Shown here: piece by piece, positions 45,072 through 54,344 of the stretch | Layout of the letters: every line of letters starts with the position of its first letter | Numbering within the stretch: the first letter of the stretch is position 1 | Program-made: the position numbers and the translations under genes | Notes under the pieces: generated by a model | Told to the model about the DNA's origin: nothing | What the model saw: only the letters and a program-made list of their open reading frames with translations | Database searches by the model: none | NCBI RefSeq assembly: GCF_008312935.1 | Contig: NZ_VSZO01000012.1 | Span: 372,001 to 436,000 of the forward strand | Source: Roseiconus lacunae | GTDB taxonomy: Bacteria > Planctomycetota > Planctomycetia > Pirellulales > Pirellulaceae | Direction of reading: 5' to 3' | DNA: 64,000 nucleotides

Positions 45072-46376
45072 ATGAAACTTCATCAGACCTGTGACGGCGT
45101 CAAACGACGCGACTTGCTGAAAATCGGTAGCCTGTCAATCGGCGGACTGACGCTTGCCGGGTACAACCGACTTGCCTCGGCCGGGCAGGTTGCCCCGGGC
45201 TTTGCCAAACGTGCGATCTTTATCGAATTGCCCGGTGGACCTTCGCACATGGACACCTTTGACCTCAAGCCCGATGCCCCCGATACACACCGCGGGGCCT
45301 TCAAGCCGATCCAAACCAACATCCCCGGAATCCAGATTTCCGAGCACCTGCCGAAGCTGGCCGGTTGCATGGACAAGTTCACGATCCTGCGTGGTGTCAG
45401 TCACACCCTAGCCGCCCACCGCCTTGGACAGGAGTACGTCAATACGGGAAGCAAACCAATCCCCGCACTTGAATTCCCCAGCTACGGATCGGTGCTTTCC
45501 AAAGAACGTCCCGCCGACCACGACATCCCAAGTTCCGTCGCCGTCCCCCGGGCCGGACATGGCGCCGGATTCCTCGGGATTCGGTATTCGTCACTGGAAA
45601 CAAAGTCACAACCCTCTTTTGGCAATCCTTACAGCGTTCGTGGGATCTCGCTTCCCGGTGGCATTGGCGTCGACGAAGTCAAACGGCGGCAGTCACTGCT
45701 TCAGAAACTCGATCGCCGGTTCACGGAACTTGAAAAGAACGACCAGTTACTCGAAGGGCTCGATCAATTCGGCGAACAAGCCTACTCGATGATCACATCG
45801 GAACGGGCCCGAACGGCGTTCGACATCAGTCGGGAACCAGAATCATTCGCGAAGCAATTCGGCGAAGAGTCCTTCGGTCAAAGCTGCCTGTTGGCACTGC
45901 GGTTGGTCGAATCGGGCGTCCGTTTCGTCACCGTTCAACTCGGCGGCTGGGACACGCACACCGACAACTTCACCAAGTTGAAAGACAATCAGTTACCCAA
46001 GCTTGACGCGGGGTTGAGCGGCCTGCTCAACGGCCTGGATCAACGCGGCCTGCTTGAATCGACGGCGGTATTCGTGACCGGTGAATTCGGACGGACGCCA
46101 AAGATCAACAGCCGATCTGCCGAAGGCGGGCGCGACCACTACCCGCGTTGTATGTTCATGCTGATGGCAGGCGGAGGCATTCGCGGTGGGCGAGTGGTCG
46201 GCGAAAGCGATGACACCGCTTCGGGTCCACGTCATGATGGTATTTCTCCAGACGATGTCGCGGCCAGTTTTTATCACAACCTTGGCATCGATCCGACACT
46301 TGAATTTCAAAGTTCAACCGGCCGGCCGATCACACTGGTACGCGACGGTTCGGTGATCAACGAACTTTTCAGTTAG
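45072..46376 (+). CDS. DUF1501 (sulfatase-like) twin-arginine-exported protein
   Basis: A 434-residue protein with a Tat-type leader (KRRDLLKIGSLSIGGLTLAG). The DUF1501 body includes IFIELPGGPSHMDTFDLKP, GIQISEHLPKLAGCMDKFTI, FGQSCLLALRLVESGVRFV, GGWDTHTDNF and VFVTGEFGRTPKIN. DUF1501 proteins have an alkaline-phosphatase/sulfatase-like fold without the formylglycine site; their activity is unknown. It is the last gene of the run that starts with the ECF sigma factor, 115 bases after the DUF1549/DUF1553 gene. Confidence 0.92.
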   Translation: MKLHQTCDGVKRRDLLKIGSLSIGGLTLAGYNRLASAGQVAPGFAKRAIFIELPGGPSHMDTFDLKPDAPDTHRGAFKPIQTNIPGIQISEHLPKLAGCMDKFTILRGVSHTLAAHRLGQEYVNTGSKPIPALEFPSYGSVLSKERPADHDIPSSVAVPRAGHGAGFLGIRYSSLETKSQPSFGNPYSVRGISLPGGIGVDEVKRRQSLLQKLDRRFTELEKNDQLLEGLDQFGEQAYSMITSERARTAFDISREPESFAKQFGEESFGQSCLLALRLVESGVRFVTVQLGGWDTHTDNFTKLKDNQLPKLDAGLSGLLNGLDQRGLLESTAVFVTGEFGRTPKINSRSAEGGRDHYPRCMFMLMAGGGIRGGRVVGESDDTASGPRHDGISPDDVAASFYHNLGIDPTLEFQSSTGRPITLVRDGSVINELFS

Positions 46377-46453
46377 CGCGCTTCCGTCGCTGATATCGGC
46401 GACGCGCCGAACTTGCCAGAGTTTCGTTCAGCCCCGATGCTTGGTTGCGGCTT

Positions 46454-46519
46454 CTCAGCAGAAGGGCGTTTGCCACAGTCATTGCACCGAGACCGTGGCT
46501 AAGTCCATGCGGTTCATCG
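46454..46519. repeat. REP-like hairpin repeat, degenerate copy F
   Basis: TCAGCAGAAGGGCGTTTGCC on the left and GACCGTGGCTAAGTCCATGC on the right match the arms of other copies with several changes. The loop ATTGCACCGAGACC is well conserved. Confidence 0.6.
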
Positions 46520-46598
46520 TAATTTCAGATATTGACGAAGCCCTCGGCGCCGTCGTCGTAAGCATGGACGACGATTAAGAAGCAATGGAAAAGGAGAA

Positions 46599-46635
46599 GG
46601 GCCATGGTGAAGCCCTCCCTGCCTCACCATGGCCC
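46599..46635. other. 15-bp inverted repeat (hairpin) after the DUF1501 gene
   Basis: GGGCCATGGTGAAGC (46599-46613) pairs with GCCTCACCATGGCCC (46621-46635) at 14 of 15 positions across a 7-base loop. There is no T-run on either strand, so it is not a standard terminator. Confidence 0.6.
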
Positions 46636-46914
46636 ATCAGTGCTGGAACGATGGCACCGATCGTTCCACCCTCCCAATCCATGGTACAAGTCATATCGGC
46701 ACCCCAACGCGACTCCTGTAGTGGTTCCGCGGGATCGTTCGTTTTTTTTCGATCTCCCAATGATCCGCTTTGCTAGCAAAGAGTAATCTGGGTGACGTTG
46801 GCGGCGAGCGTGCGAGATCTGGGTGGGAGACACGTTTGGGGTTCAGGCCGCGAATACCACCGACACTTCCGGCAAACCGGTCAGGCAAACTGAAAACGCT
46901 CGGCGAACTCCCCT

Positions 46915-46947
46915 CCCAAAAGAAAAACGCCCGGGGGTCCGGGCGTT
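46915..46947 (-). terminator. Rho-independent terminator of the cysteine-rich protein gene
   Basis: On the minus strand AACGCCCGG (46947-46939) pairs with CCGGGCGTT (46934-46926) across a 4-base loop and is followed by TTTCTTTT. It begins 34 bases after the stop at 46981. Confidence 0.8.
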
Positions 46948-46980
46948 CGATCGATTCGTCCTTCGTGCGACCGAAGCAAC

Positions 46981-47652
46981 TTAGTCACAAGATTCTTGCA
47001 TGTCACACCAGTCCGCGGGAACCGAGTTGTAGACGTTGCCGCAAGCGTCACAGCCGCGTCGATGCTTGTGATGGATTGACAAGTCAATCGTCGTGCGGCA
47101 GCGGTTTTGGTAACCGTCCCAGACGTTGGTATTGCAAGCGTTCGAACGCCAGTATTGGTAGAACGTTATGGTCGGCAATTGGGGAGGCATGTAAGGCGTG
47201 CAAGCCCCTTGATGAATCCGATTTCCGAGGCAGCTCCCACAACCCTTGCAACCGTGCTGGCAGTCGCAAGCAGCGTGGTTGCCGCATGACTGACAATCAC
47301 CAGCGGGCGCGGCATGAGCGTGCGCCGGCGTCGCGGCGACCGGTGCCACATGAGTCGGCGCCGTTGCGTTTGGCTGAATCGGCGTTGCGACCGGGGACGG
47401 TGCGACCGCCTCGGCTTCGACGGAAACCGGCTGGGCGGGCATTTCCAATCCGAGAGCCGACTGGGCACCGGTTTCTACGCCCGGGACCCCGGCGTTCACC
47501 AACGGCGGTGCGATTGGCGTGCTCGGGTTTTCGAATTGAATTTCCGCTAGCAGTGCATCGAAGTCTCCTGCGAGGACAGGACTTCCGACCATAGCCGAGC
47601 TAGCGACGAGAGCCGATAGGGCAAATTTTTTGAGCAGCTTGAACTGACGCAT
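46981..47652 (-). CDS. Exported cysteine-rich protein of unknown function
   Basis: A 223-residue protein. It has a signal peptide (KLLKKFALSALVASSAMVG, cleaved near VLAG), a Pro/Ala/Val-rich linker (about 45-115), a Cys-rich centre (DCQSCGNHAACDCQHGCKGC then GSCLG) and a C-terminal domain with more Cys (CDACGNVYNSVPADWCDMQE). The many Cys may bind metal or form disulfides. The frame is open further upstream; the ATG at 47652 gives the best signal peptide. No family is recognised. A clear terminator follows. Confidence 0.75.
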   Translation of the reverse strand: MRQFKLLKKFALSALVASSAMVGSPVLAGDFDALLAEIQFENPSTPIAPPLVNAGVPGVETGAQSALGLEMPAQPVSVEAEAVAPSPVATPIQPNATAPTHVAPVAATPAHAHAAPAGDCQSCGNHAACDCQHGCKGCGSCLGNRIHQGACTPYMPPQLPTITFYQYWRSNACNTNVWDGYQNRCRTTIDLSIHHKHRRGCDACGNVYNSVPADWCDMQESCD

Positions 47653-47670
47653 GAGTAACATCCATGAGAA

Positions 47671-47925
47671 ATGCTTGAGGTGACGAACGACATGTCGCAC
47701 GACGCCCAAGCGGCGCGGCTTCCATGCCAGTGCAGTTCTTTCACTCTAAGCCTTCCCGCGCCCGTGGTCCCTGGCAAGCAAAAGGGACAAAAGTTTTGGG
47801 CCTACTGGTGTGACCATGGCGCCACGATCGTCTTGATGGACCGAAATGGTGAATCGACAAAAGACGTCGCAAACGACAAACCTTACCGGTTCCGTTTGAG
47901 CCGAGTCACTGCGGCTAAGGTGTAA
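47671..47925 (+). CDS. Doubtful small ORF
   Basis: An 84-residue frame filling most of the gap between two minus-strand genes. The second half (KGQKFWAYWCDHGATIVLMD and SRVTAAKV) has protein-like composition, but there is no recognisable family, no clear ribosome site and no signal peptide. It may instead be the promoter region of the cysteine-rich protein gene. Confidence 0.25.
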   Translation: MLEVTNDMSHDAQAARLPCQCSSFTLSLPAPVVPGKQKGQKFWAYWCDHGATIVLMDRNGESTKDVANDKPYRFRLSRVTAAKV

Positions 47926-47928
47926 CGA

Positions 47929-50574
47929 TCAGGCAGAGTTTGTCTCATCCTGGTCGGCGATTGCCAACAACACCTCTCGAACCTCATGTTTACGAGCGTC
48001 CTGTTCGATTTTTCCGCCATCGATCTCAGTCACGTAGAATACGTCGGCGACCTGATCGAGATGCGTATCGATTTTGGCGAAGTGAATCACAAGCCCCATT
48101 TCTGAAAGCGCTGACGCGATTCGGTACAAAAGTCCAGTCTGATCGTAAGCAAAAAATGACACGATCGTAAATCGATCGAGCGTTTCGTTATCAAAATCGA
48201 CTTTACTGGGCAGCACGTTAACCGAGTCCGGTTCTTTCGCCTTGGCCATGGTCCATTTTTGCCGACGCGGCGGAACTGGGATCTCCGGTGAATCGAGCAG
48301 ATGGGTCACACGCTCGGAGATCTGCTCGATCCGTGACTCGGGTGGATCTTCGGGATGGTCGGGATCGTTGACCCAGAATTCGTCCCAAACCAAATCATCC
48401 AGAGTGACGATCTCGGCCCGCAAGATACTGATCCCACACGACATGAATGCACCGGCGACGCGGGCGAAAATTCCCACCCGTTGCTTTCCTTGCCGGTGAA
48501 TCACCACATACCGGCTCGCCGACGGGATCGGGTCATAATGATGGAAACAATACGACGTCTTGCCTTCGTCAAGCGATCGGGCGACCTGGTCGATCTGCTT
48601 GGCGAGAACGTCTGGTAGTTCTCGCCGCAGCATCGAAAGGGGCAACTGAGCCAACAGGCGATGGCTGGTCGATTCACCGTCGTCGTCGGCCAAACTCGCC
48701 TCCACTTGATGCCGGATCTCTTCGGCCAACGCGTCCTGATCCAAGTCAACATCGCCGGTCTCGAAGTATCGGCGAGTCCGCAGATAAAGGTCCTCGATCA
48801 GTTTCATCTTCCAATCGGTTAGCACGCCAGGACCGACCGCGGCAAGGTCGGCGACGGCATGAACGATTAGCAATTCCAAGCGGCGAATCGATCCGACTTC
48901 CTTCGCAAACGAAAGTACGATCTCAGTATCATTGAGGTCGTGTCGAAAGGCGACATTGTTGACCGCCAGATGCTTGAGCACCAACCATTCCAAGATCTCG
49001 ATACTGTTGGAATCCAGATCAAAGCGTTCGCCGACTTTTCGTGCGATCCGCGCCCCGACGATGGAGTGATCTTCGGGATAGCCTTTGCCGATGTCATGAA
49101 TCAACAGTGCCAAGTGCAACAGGGTTTTGTCTTTCAAGCGGCGGTAGCGACGGCCCATCGATGACTGGTCATCGGCGAAATCGGTTGCCGCTTCGACCGC
49201 TCGAATCGAATGCGCGTCAACGGTGTATTTGTGATAGGCGTTGAACTGTAACAGCCCGCGCGTTCGCTTGAACTCGGGAATCAACTGCTCGATGATCCGC
49301 AATTCATGGAGACGGCGAAGCAGCGGCGCCAACCGACTTCCACGACTGAGCAACGATAGAAACGCCCCGACCGATTCTGAATCCGGCGTCGAGGGCACTC
49401 GTTCTTGCATCGCGTTGCGGATCGCTTGCCAGGTGTAGTGACCGATCCGACGGTTGTTGTGATTCGCGACGCTCATCAACCGTAAAACACGGGGCAAGCT
49501 ATGCGAAAACTCAGCCAACTCGGATTGATCTACCCAAATGTGAGTCGGTCCCATTCGAATGGATTCATCGATCCGTCTGGAAGCGGTCCATTCGTAGAGT
49601 TGCTCCCGCAGCGGTCGACTACGATTGTCGTCGGCAAAGAATCCGGCGATGTAGCGAACCGCGCGTGTCACTTCGAAATACTGCTGCATGAACGCTTCGA
49701 CGGGTAAAACACCGTCTTCGGCTTTGTAGTTCCAGGCTTCGGCGATCTCCATTTGGGTCGCCCGCCCCAAGATGTCTTGAGCCCGGTTTTCACGAAAATG
49801 CAGTTCGTTGCGGAGCCGAATCAAAAAATCGTACGCACGACGTACCAACCGATAGTCTTCGCGGGAAAGCGTATTGAGCCGCAACAGCTTCTCAAGATCG
49901 ACCTCGCCATAGCGGGCGAAACCGATCCAACGAATCATCTGAATATCACGCAACCCGCCGCGTGATTTCTTCACGTTCGGCGTCAGCAAGTAGCTTGTCA
50001 CGCCCCACTTGGTCCGCTCTTCTCGCCTGGCTTCGATCAAATCACGGATCAATCTTGCCCGCCGCAGATAGGCACCGTGACGTAGCGACTCGAAAAATCG
50101 CGTGAAGACCTTCAGGCTTCCGCCAAGAAATCGCGACTCGGTCAACGAAGTGAAGATGACCGGGTCGGACCATGAAAGCGAGCAGGCTTCGCGAGTGGTA
50201 CGCAGCGCAAAACCGACGTCGATCCCGATATCGACGAGATCGCGGGTCAGTGCCTGCGCGATCCGCTCGGCGGCGGCAGTGCTTCTGCTGCGCGTGATCA
50301 GCATCAGGTCGGCGTCGGAATATGGCGCTAGATCGCGCCGCCCGAATCCCCCATGGGCGACAAGCGCCATGCCGGCCGGAATTTCACCCGCGAAGTGGTC
50401 GCGGCACGCTTGGTTGAAGACCTCAAGAACGATGTCGTCGTAGAGATCGCTGACGAGTGTGGAAACCTGGCTACCGTGGCCACCTTGATTGTGGACACGA
50501 CGACAACGTTCACGTCCCTCGCGTAATTGCTCGCGTCCCAAAAGGACGACGTCGGAAAGCGAGGGACCACCCAT
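47929..50574 (-). CDS. glnD: PII uridylyltransferase / uridylyl-removing enzyme
   Basis: An 881-residue GlnD, which uridylylates and deuridylylates the PII protein in response to glutamine. The nucleotidyltransferase motif is GGFGRRDLAPYSDADLM (75-91). A GlnE-linker region (FLIRLRNELHFRE) follows. The HD domain near 490-505 contains LLIHDIGKGYPEDHS. Two ACT domains lie at the C-terminus (VGIFARVAGAFMSCGISIL, about 700-720, and TGLLYRIASALSEMGLVI, about 820-840). Length and order match the family. glnB lies 96 bases upstream in the same direction, so the sensor and its target are made together. Confidence 0.95.
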   Translation of the reverse strand: MGGPSLSDVVLLGREQLREGRERCRRVHNQGGHGSQVSTLVSDLYDDIVLEVFNQACRDHFAGEIPAGMALVAHGGFGRRDLAPYSDADLMLITRSRSTAAAERIAQALTRDLVDIGIDVGFALRTTREACSLSWSDPVIFTSLTESRFLGGSLKVFTRFFESLRHGAYLRRARLIRDLIEARREERTKWGVTSYLLTPNVKKSRGGLRDIQMIRWIGFARYGEVDLEKLLRLNTLSREDYRLVRRAYDFLIRLRNELHFRENRAQDILGRATQMEIAEAWNYKAEDGVLPVEAFMQQYFEVTRAVRYIAGFFADDNRSRPLREQLYEWTASRRIDESIRMGPTHIWVDQSELAEFSHSLPRVLRLMSVANHNNRRIGHYTWQAIRNAMQERVPSTPDSESVGAFLSLLSRGSRLAPLLRRLHELRIIEQLIPEFKRTRGLLQFNAYHKYTVDAHSIRAVEAATDFADDQSSMGRRYRRLKDKTLLHLALLIHDIGKGYPEDHSIVGARIARKVGERFDLDSNSIEILEWLVLKHLAVNNVAFRHDLNDTEIVLSFAKEVGSIRRLELLIVHAVADLAAVGPGVLTDWKMKLIEDLYLRTRRYFETGDVDLDQDALAEEIRHQVEASLADDDGESTSHRLLAQLPLSMLRRELPDVLAKQIDQVARSLDEGKTSYCFHHYDPIPSASRYVVIHRQGKQRVGIFARVAGAFMSCGISILRAEIVTLDDLVWDEFWVNDPDHPEDPPESRIEQISERVTHLLDSPEIPVPPRRQKWTMAKAKEPDSVNVLPSKVDFDNETLDRFTIVSFFAYDQTGLLYRIASALSEMGLVIHFAKIDTHLDQVADVFYVTEIDGGKIEQDARKHEVREVLLAIADQDETNSA

Positions 50575-50670
50575 TTACGCCTATGCACTCATCGCAACAA
50601 TTCATCGGAAACCCCGAAATCAAAGGCTGCGACCGCGCTAACGGTCCCAGCTTTGCTGACAGCATTCCCA

Positions 50671-51111
<441 letters not shown>

Positions 51112-51131
51112 TTAGCGACGCTTTATTTCAC

Positions 51132-51707
51132 TTAAGCCGGTGATTCCGGGCGTGTCCAGATCACATCCTCGATCCCTGCCTGCGAATTCGCCTCACGACT
51201 GAGTACAAACAGGTAGTCGCTGAGCCGGTTCAGGTAAACGATCACGGCGTCTGAAACGATTACTCCGTCGACAGCGGCCAGCGTCACCACTCGCCGTTCG
51301 GCGCGGCGACAGATCGCCCTGGCCAGATGTAAAATCGAGGCCGCGTGACAGCCCCCCGGCAAAATAAACTGCTTCAGCGGCGGTAATCCCGTCTCATGCT
51401 CGTCGATCCAAGACTCCAGACGCGCGACATGACCGTTGTTGATCACCCGCAACTCGTACTTGTCGGGGTCCGGCGTTGCTAATTCGGCGCCGATCGAAAA
51501 CAGCTCGCTCTGGATATGCTCGAGCTGTTGGTCCAAGGACTCATCAAAGTTTCCGCTCGCGACGCCCGCCGAACGAACACACCCGAGAGACGCGTTCAGC
51601 TCGTCGATCGTTCCATACGCCTCGATCCGGACGTCATCTTTGCAAACTCGTGGGCCACCGAACAACCCGGTGCTTCCGGCATCCCCCGTCCTCGTGTAGA
51701 TCTTCAT
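51132..51707 (-). CDS. Cob(I)yrinic acid a,c-diamide adenosyltransferase, PduO type
   Basis: A 191-residue ATP:cobalamin adenosyltransferase making coenzyme B12 from cob(I)alamin. The N-terminal ATP motif is KIYTRTGDAGSTGLFGG, followed by RIEAYGTIDELNASLG. The C-terminal LHLARAICRRAERRVVTLA and LNRLSDYLFVLSREAN carry the conserved Arg and Phe-region residues of the cobalamin site. Length is normal. It lies 122 bases upstream of glnB in the same direction. No B12 riboswitch is visible upstream. Confidence 0.94.
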   Translation of the reverse strand: MKIYTRTGDAGSTGLFGGPRVCKDDVRIEAYGTIDELNASLGCVRSAGVASGNFDESLDQQLEHIQSELFSIGAELATPDPDKYELRVINNGHVARLESWIDEHETGLPPLKQFILPGGCHAASILHLARAICRRAERRVVTLAAVDGVIVSDAVIVYLNRLSDYLFVLSREANSQAGIEDVIWTRPESPA

Positions 51708-51900
51708 GATTCCCAGTGTCGGTCCTAACAGGCGGATTCAATAATCGCGTGACCGTCATTTCAGACACGCTCAGTAAGTCAACTTTGTCTGTGATACCGT
51801 CACCTTAGAAGACGATCAAGCAAGGCATTGGTAAGCTGACAACGCATCGCATTGTTTCACCTCCAGCCTGCCCCCAACGAGCGAACAGACCGATCACCTC

Positions 51901-52344
51901 ATGACATCAGCCTCCCCAGAAAAGAAACGCGCCGCCGGAATCCTAATTATTACGGCGACTTCGCCGAGAGAATTCTTGCTGCTGCGCCATCCGGATCGCT
52001 GGGACCTTCCCAAAGGCCATCGTGACGGCAACGAATCTGATGCCGAAACGGCACTGCGAGAAACCGAAGAAGAAACCGGATTGTCGGCGGATCGGATTCG
52101 TCTCGATCCGGAGTTCCGTTTTCGCCTGAACTATCCGGTCAAGTACAAACGCAGCGGCAAAGCGGTCGAGAAAACCGTGACGTACTTCATCGGTGAAGTC
52201 GATCAAACCTTCGAACCGATCTTGACCGAACACCCGGAATTCCGCTGGTTCCCTTGGGCACCGCCTCATCAAATCCAAGACCAGACGATTGACCCATTGC
52301 TTCAAGCCGTCGCCGACTATTTGGAAGCGAAAACGTCGTCCTAG
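51901..52344 (+). CDS. Nudix hydrolase (bis(5'-nucleosyl)-tetraphosphatase-like)
   Basis: A 147-residue Nudix protein, cleaving nucleoside diphosphate-linked compounds. The Nudix box is visible across GHRDGNESDAETALRETEEE followed by TGL (GX5EX7REUXEEXGU). WDLPKGHRDGNE and the ending FRWFPWAPPHQI resemble the Ap4A-hydrolase group. The substrate is a guess. It is convergent with the transglutaminase-like lipoprotein gene, 19 bases apart. Confidence 0.9.
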   Translation: MTSASPEKKRAAGILIITATSPREFLLLRHPDRWDLPKGHRDGNESDAETALRETEEETGLSADRIRLDPEFRFRLNYPVKYKRSGKAVEKTVTYFIGEVDQTFEPILTEHPEFRWFPWAPPHQIQDQTIDPLLQAVADYLEAKTSS

Positions 52345-52363
52345 AACAAAACCTGAAACCGGA

Positions 52364-54013
52364 TCAACGGCCTCCGCGAATCTGAATCCGTAGCTTGCCA
52401 AGACGCTCAAATGACTCGGCAAGGTCAACCGACAATTCGGTCTCGCTTGTCGAGACGGCCAACGCCAGACGATCGACCGCGTTGGTCTGACGCGAAACCG
52501 GATCGATTGAAACCCACTGCCCTGCATCCTGGGCGTCAACATAAACGGTCACCCAGCCGGTCAACTTCATGAGCGTTCGCCCCGAGCCTGGCGATTGCTC
52601 GGCCGCGGGAGCCAGACCGAGTACGATCCGTGCAGGAATCTGCTTGGCCCGAAGCACGGCTGCGAGCACGATCGCCTGATCAATTTCACCGCCCTGCCCT
52701 TGACGCAAACTCTGCGAGGCGGATCGAAGCGGCCCTTGCGGAACGAGAGTGAGTCGGTCCCCGCAGATGCGTGCCACTTCGCGAATCGACTCGAGTGTCA
52801 CTTGATCGTCAGATGACGTTTTCCCGGCAAGCTTGACCACCGCAGGATGACCTGTCTCGAGTAACTTCGTAGCGGCCAGATCACCTGCAGCGGCGTCGGC
52901 GGAGACTTGCGTAAACTCGCCTGGGGCTGTGCCGTCACCGGAGACCAAGACCTGTTGACCGACGACCACGTTGTTAGTGAATTGATTTCCAAAAGCCGGC
53001 AAGAGCGTTTCATCACCCTGCAGACGCCCGGAGAGTTTCGAGACGATGTAACCGGCCTGAGTGAATTGACTAACGTCGGCACTCTCCCGTCCTTCTGAAT
53101 CGGTTCCGAATGTCCCTTCGGCACTGAAGACAACGGGTGCCAGCGGTCGCGTGAACTCGTTGAGTGCTGCCGCCGAACTAACATAAAACGATTCCAAACG
53201 AATCAACGGTCGCAAAGTTTTCTTGATCACGCCATCGTCTTGCAACCACAGCACCTGATCATCGACGGGTTTGGCATCGACCAAGGTGGTCACTTCGATT
53301 TCGGTCAAGGTTTCGTACTGGCCGTCCAACATCGATACCGAAGCCTTCCCGGTACACCGCAGCTCGAAGACGGCCACGGCATTGACGGTTGAATTCAATC
53401 CTTCGAGTCGACGTGACTCGCCGGGCTGCATCATCTCGCGACGCAGCGACTGTTCGACGGCGAAGGGGCCTCGCATCCCGTCCGCCCAAACCACGTCCTG
53501 GGTCGTCGGCTCGCCCCCGCTGGCCTGAAAACGGAACGCCAAACGATTGCCACGTCGACTCGCGGAGATCGACGCCTGGTTCAGGCCGTTGGTAACACTT
53601 GACGTCAACGTTTTCACATTCGCACGTAGCGATTCGATGCTTTGCGTATCAGTGATCTGCAGAAACTGCAACGTGTTTTGACGAACGATCAACTGATCTT
53701 TGCGTTGGTAGCGGACCTGAGCTTCGCCGGATTCGAGCACCGTTTCGTTAATGACCCGTTCGGCGGAAACTTCGCTGATGCCGACGACCTGACGTCCCAT
53801 ACGGTGAACATACCAAGCTCGCCAATCGCCTTCGAAATCGGCCGCGTCTTGGTTCGCATTAAGATCGGCTCCGGACTGTGCCGTTGCTGGATCGGCCTGA
53901 TCGTCCACGGAATCCTTCGCCGGACCGATCGGAGGTCGAGGCGGAATCAACCGATCGCAGGCGAGGCAACCGAATAGCGGCAATAGCAATAAAAGAATTT
54001 TGATCCGGGACAC
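52364..54013 (-). CDS. Lipoprotein with a degenerate transglutaminase-like domain
   Basis: A 549-residue exported protein with a lipoprotein leader (KILLLLLPLFGCLAC). A large beta-rich middle region follows. The C-terminal region (about 400-500) has the transglutaminase/protease core fold pattern: AIVLAAVLRAKQIPARIVLG, GWVTVYVD, QWVSIDP. In active members the first motif begins GDC and the second HAW. Here they read GGE and TGW, so the catalytic Cys and His are missing and only the Asp remains. The GTG at 54013 has GAGG eight bases upstream; the frame is open further but without features. A binding or structural role is inferred. Confidence 0.78.
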   Translation of the reverse strand: MSRIKILLLLLPLFGCLACDRLIPPRPPIGPAKDSVDDQADPATAQSGADLNANQDAADFEGDWRAWYVHRMGRQVVGISEVSAERVINETVLESGEAQVRYQRKDQLIVRQNTLQFLQITDTQSIESLRANVKTLTSSVTNGLNQASISASRRGNRLAFRFQASGGEPTTQDVVWADGMRGPFAVEQSLRREMMQPGESRRLEGLNSTVNAVAVFELRCTGKASVSMLDGQYETLTEIEVTTLVDAKPVDDQVLWLQDDGVIKKTLRPLIRLESFYVSSAAALNEFTRPLAPVVFSAEGTFGTDSEGRESADVSQFTQAGYIVSKLSGRLQGDETLLPAFGNQFTNNVVVGQQVLVSGDGTAPGEFTQVSADAAAGDLAATKLLETGHPAVVKLAGKTSSDDQVTLESIREVARICGDRLTLVPQGPLRSASQSLRQGQGGEIDQAIVLAAVLRAKQIPARIVLGLAPAAEQSPGSGRTLMKLTGWVTVYVDAQDAGQWVSIDPVSRQTNAVDRLALAVSTSETELSVDLAESFERLGKLRIQIRGGR

Positions 54014-54344
54014 CAGAAATACCTCGATGACAAGTCCCAAGTGGACGCTCGCATTATACCGCCGTGAGGCAGTCGATCGACAAAGCGTAGGACACTGCTG
54101 CCAATTGTCACCCCTGACGTTGCGTCCGGGCAACACGAAACACTCAGAAGGCGGAGCCCGTTTGAAACGGTCAGGCCGACTGATCGGAATGTACCGGTTA
54201 GGACTGATGGATTTCCTTTTGCGACCGCGCGGGGTTTTCGAATGCAGTCGACGCGCAAACGACGTGACCTAGCGTTGGCTGTAGATCGTTCGGACGGAAC
54301 TCTCATTCGCTTCGACCGATGCACAATCCCCGTGACCCCACGAC

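Larger units (their letters stand above)
46377..46914. other. Intergenic region between convergent genes
   Basis: About 540 bases with no credible gene. It holds a degenerate REP-like copy (46454-46519) and a strong inverted repeat (46599-46635). A terminator for the minus-strand gene lies just beyond it. Confidence 0.5.

Noticed and set aside
51708-51900. Cobalamin riboswitch upstream of the adenosyltransferase gene
   Set aside because: No B12-box-like sequence is visible and the gap is too short for the usual structure.
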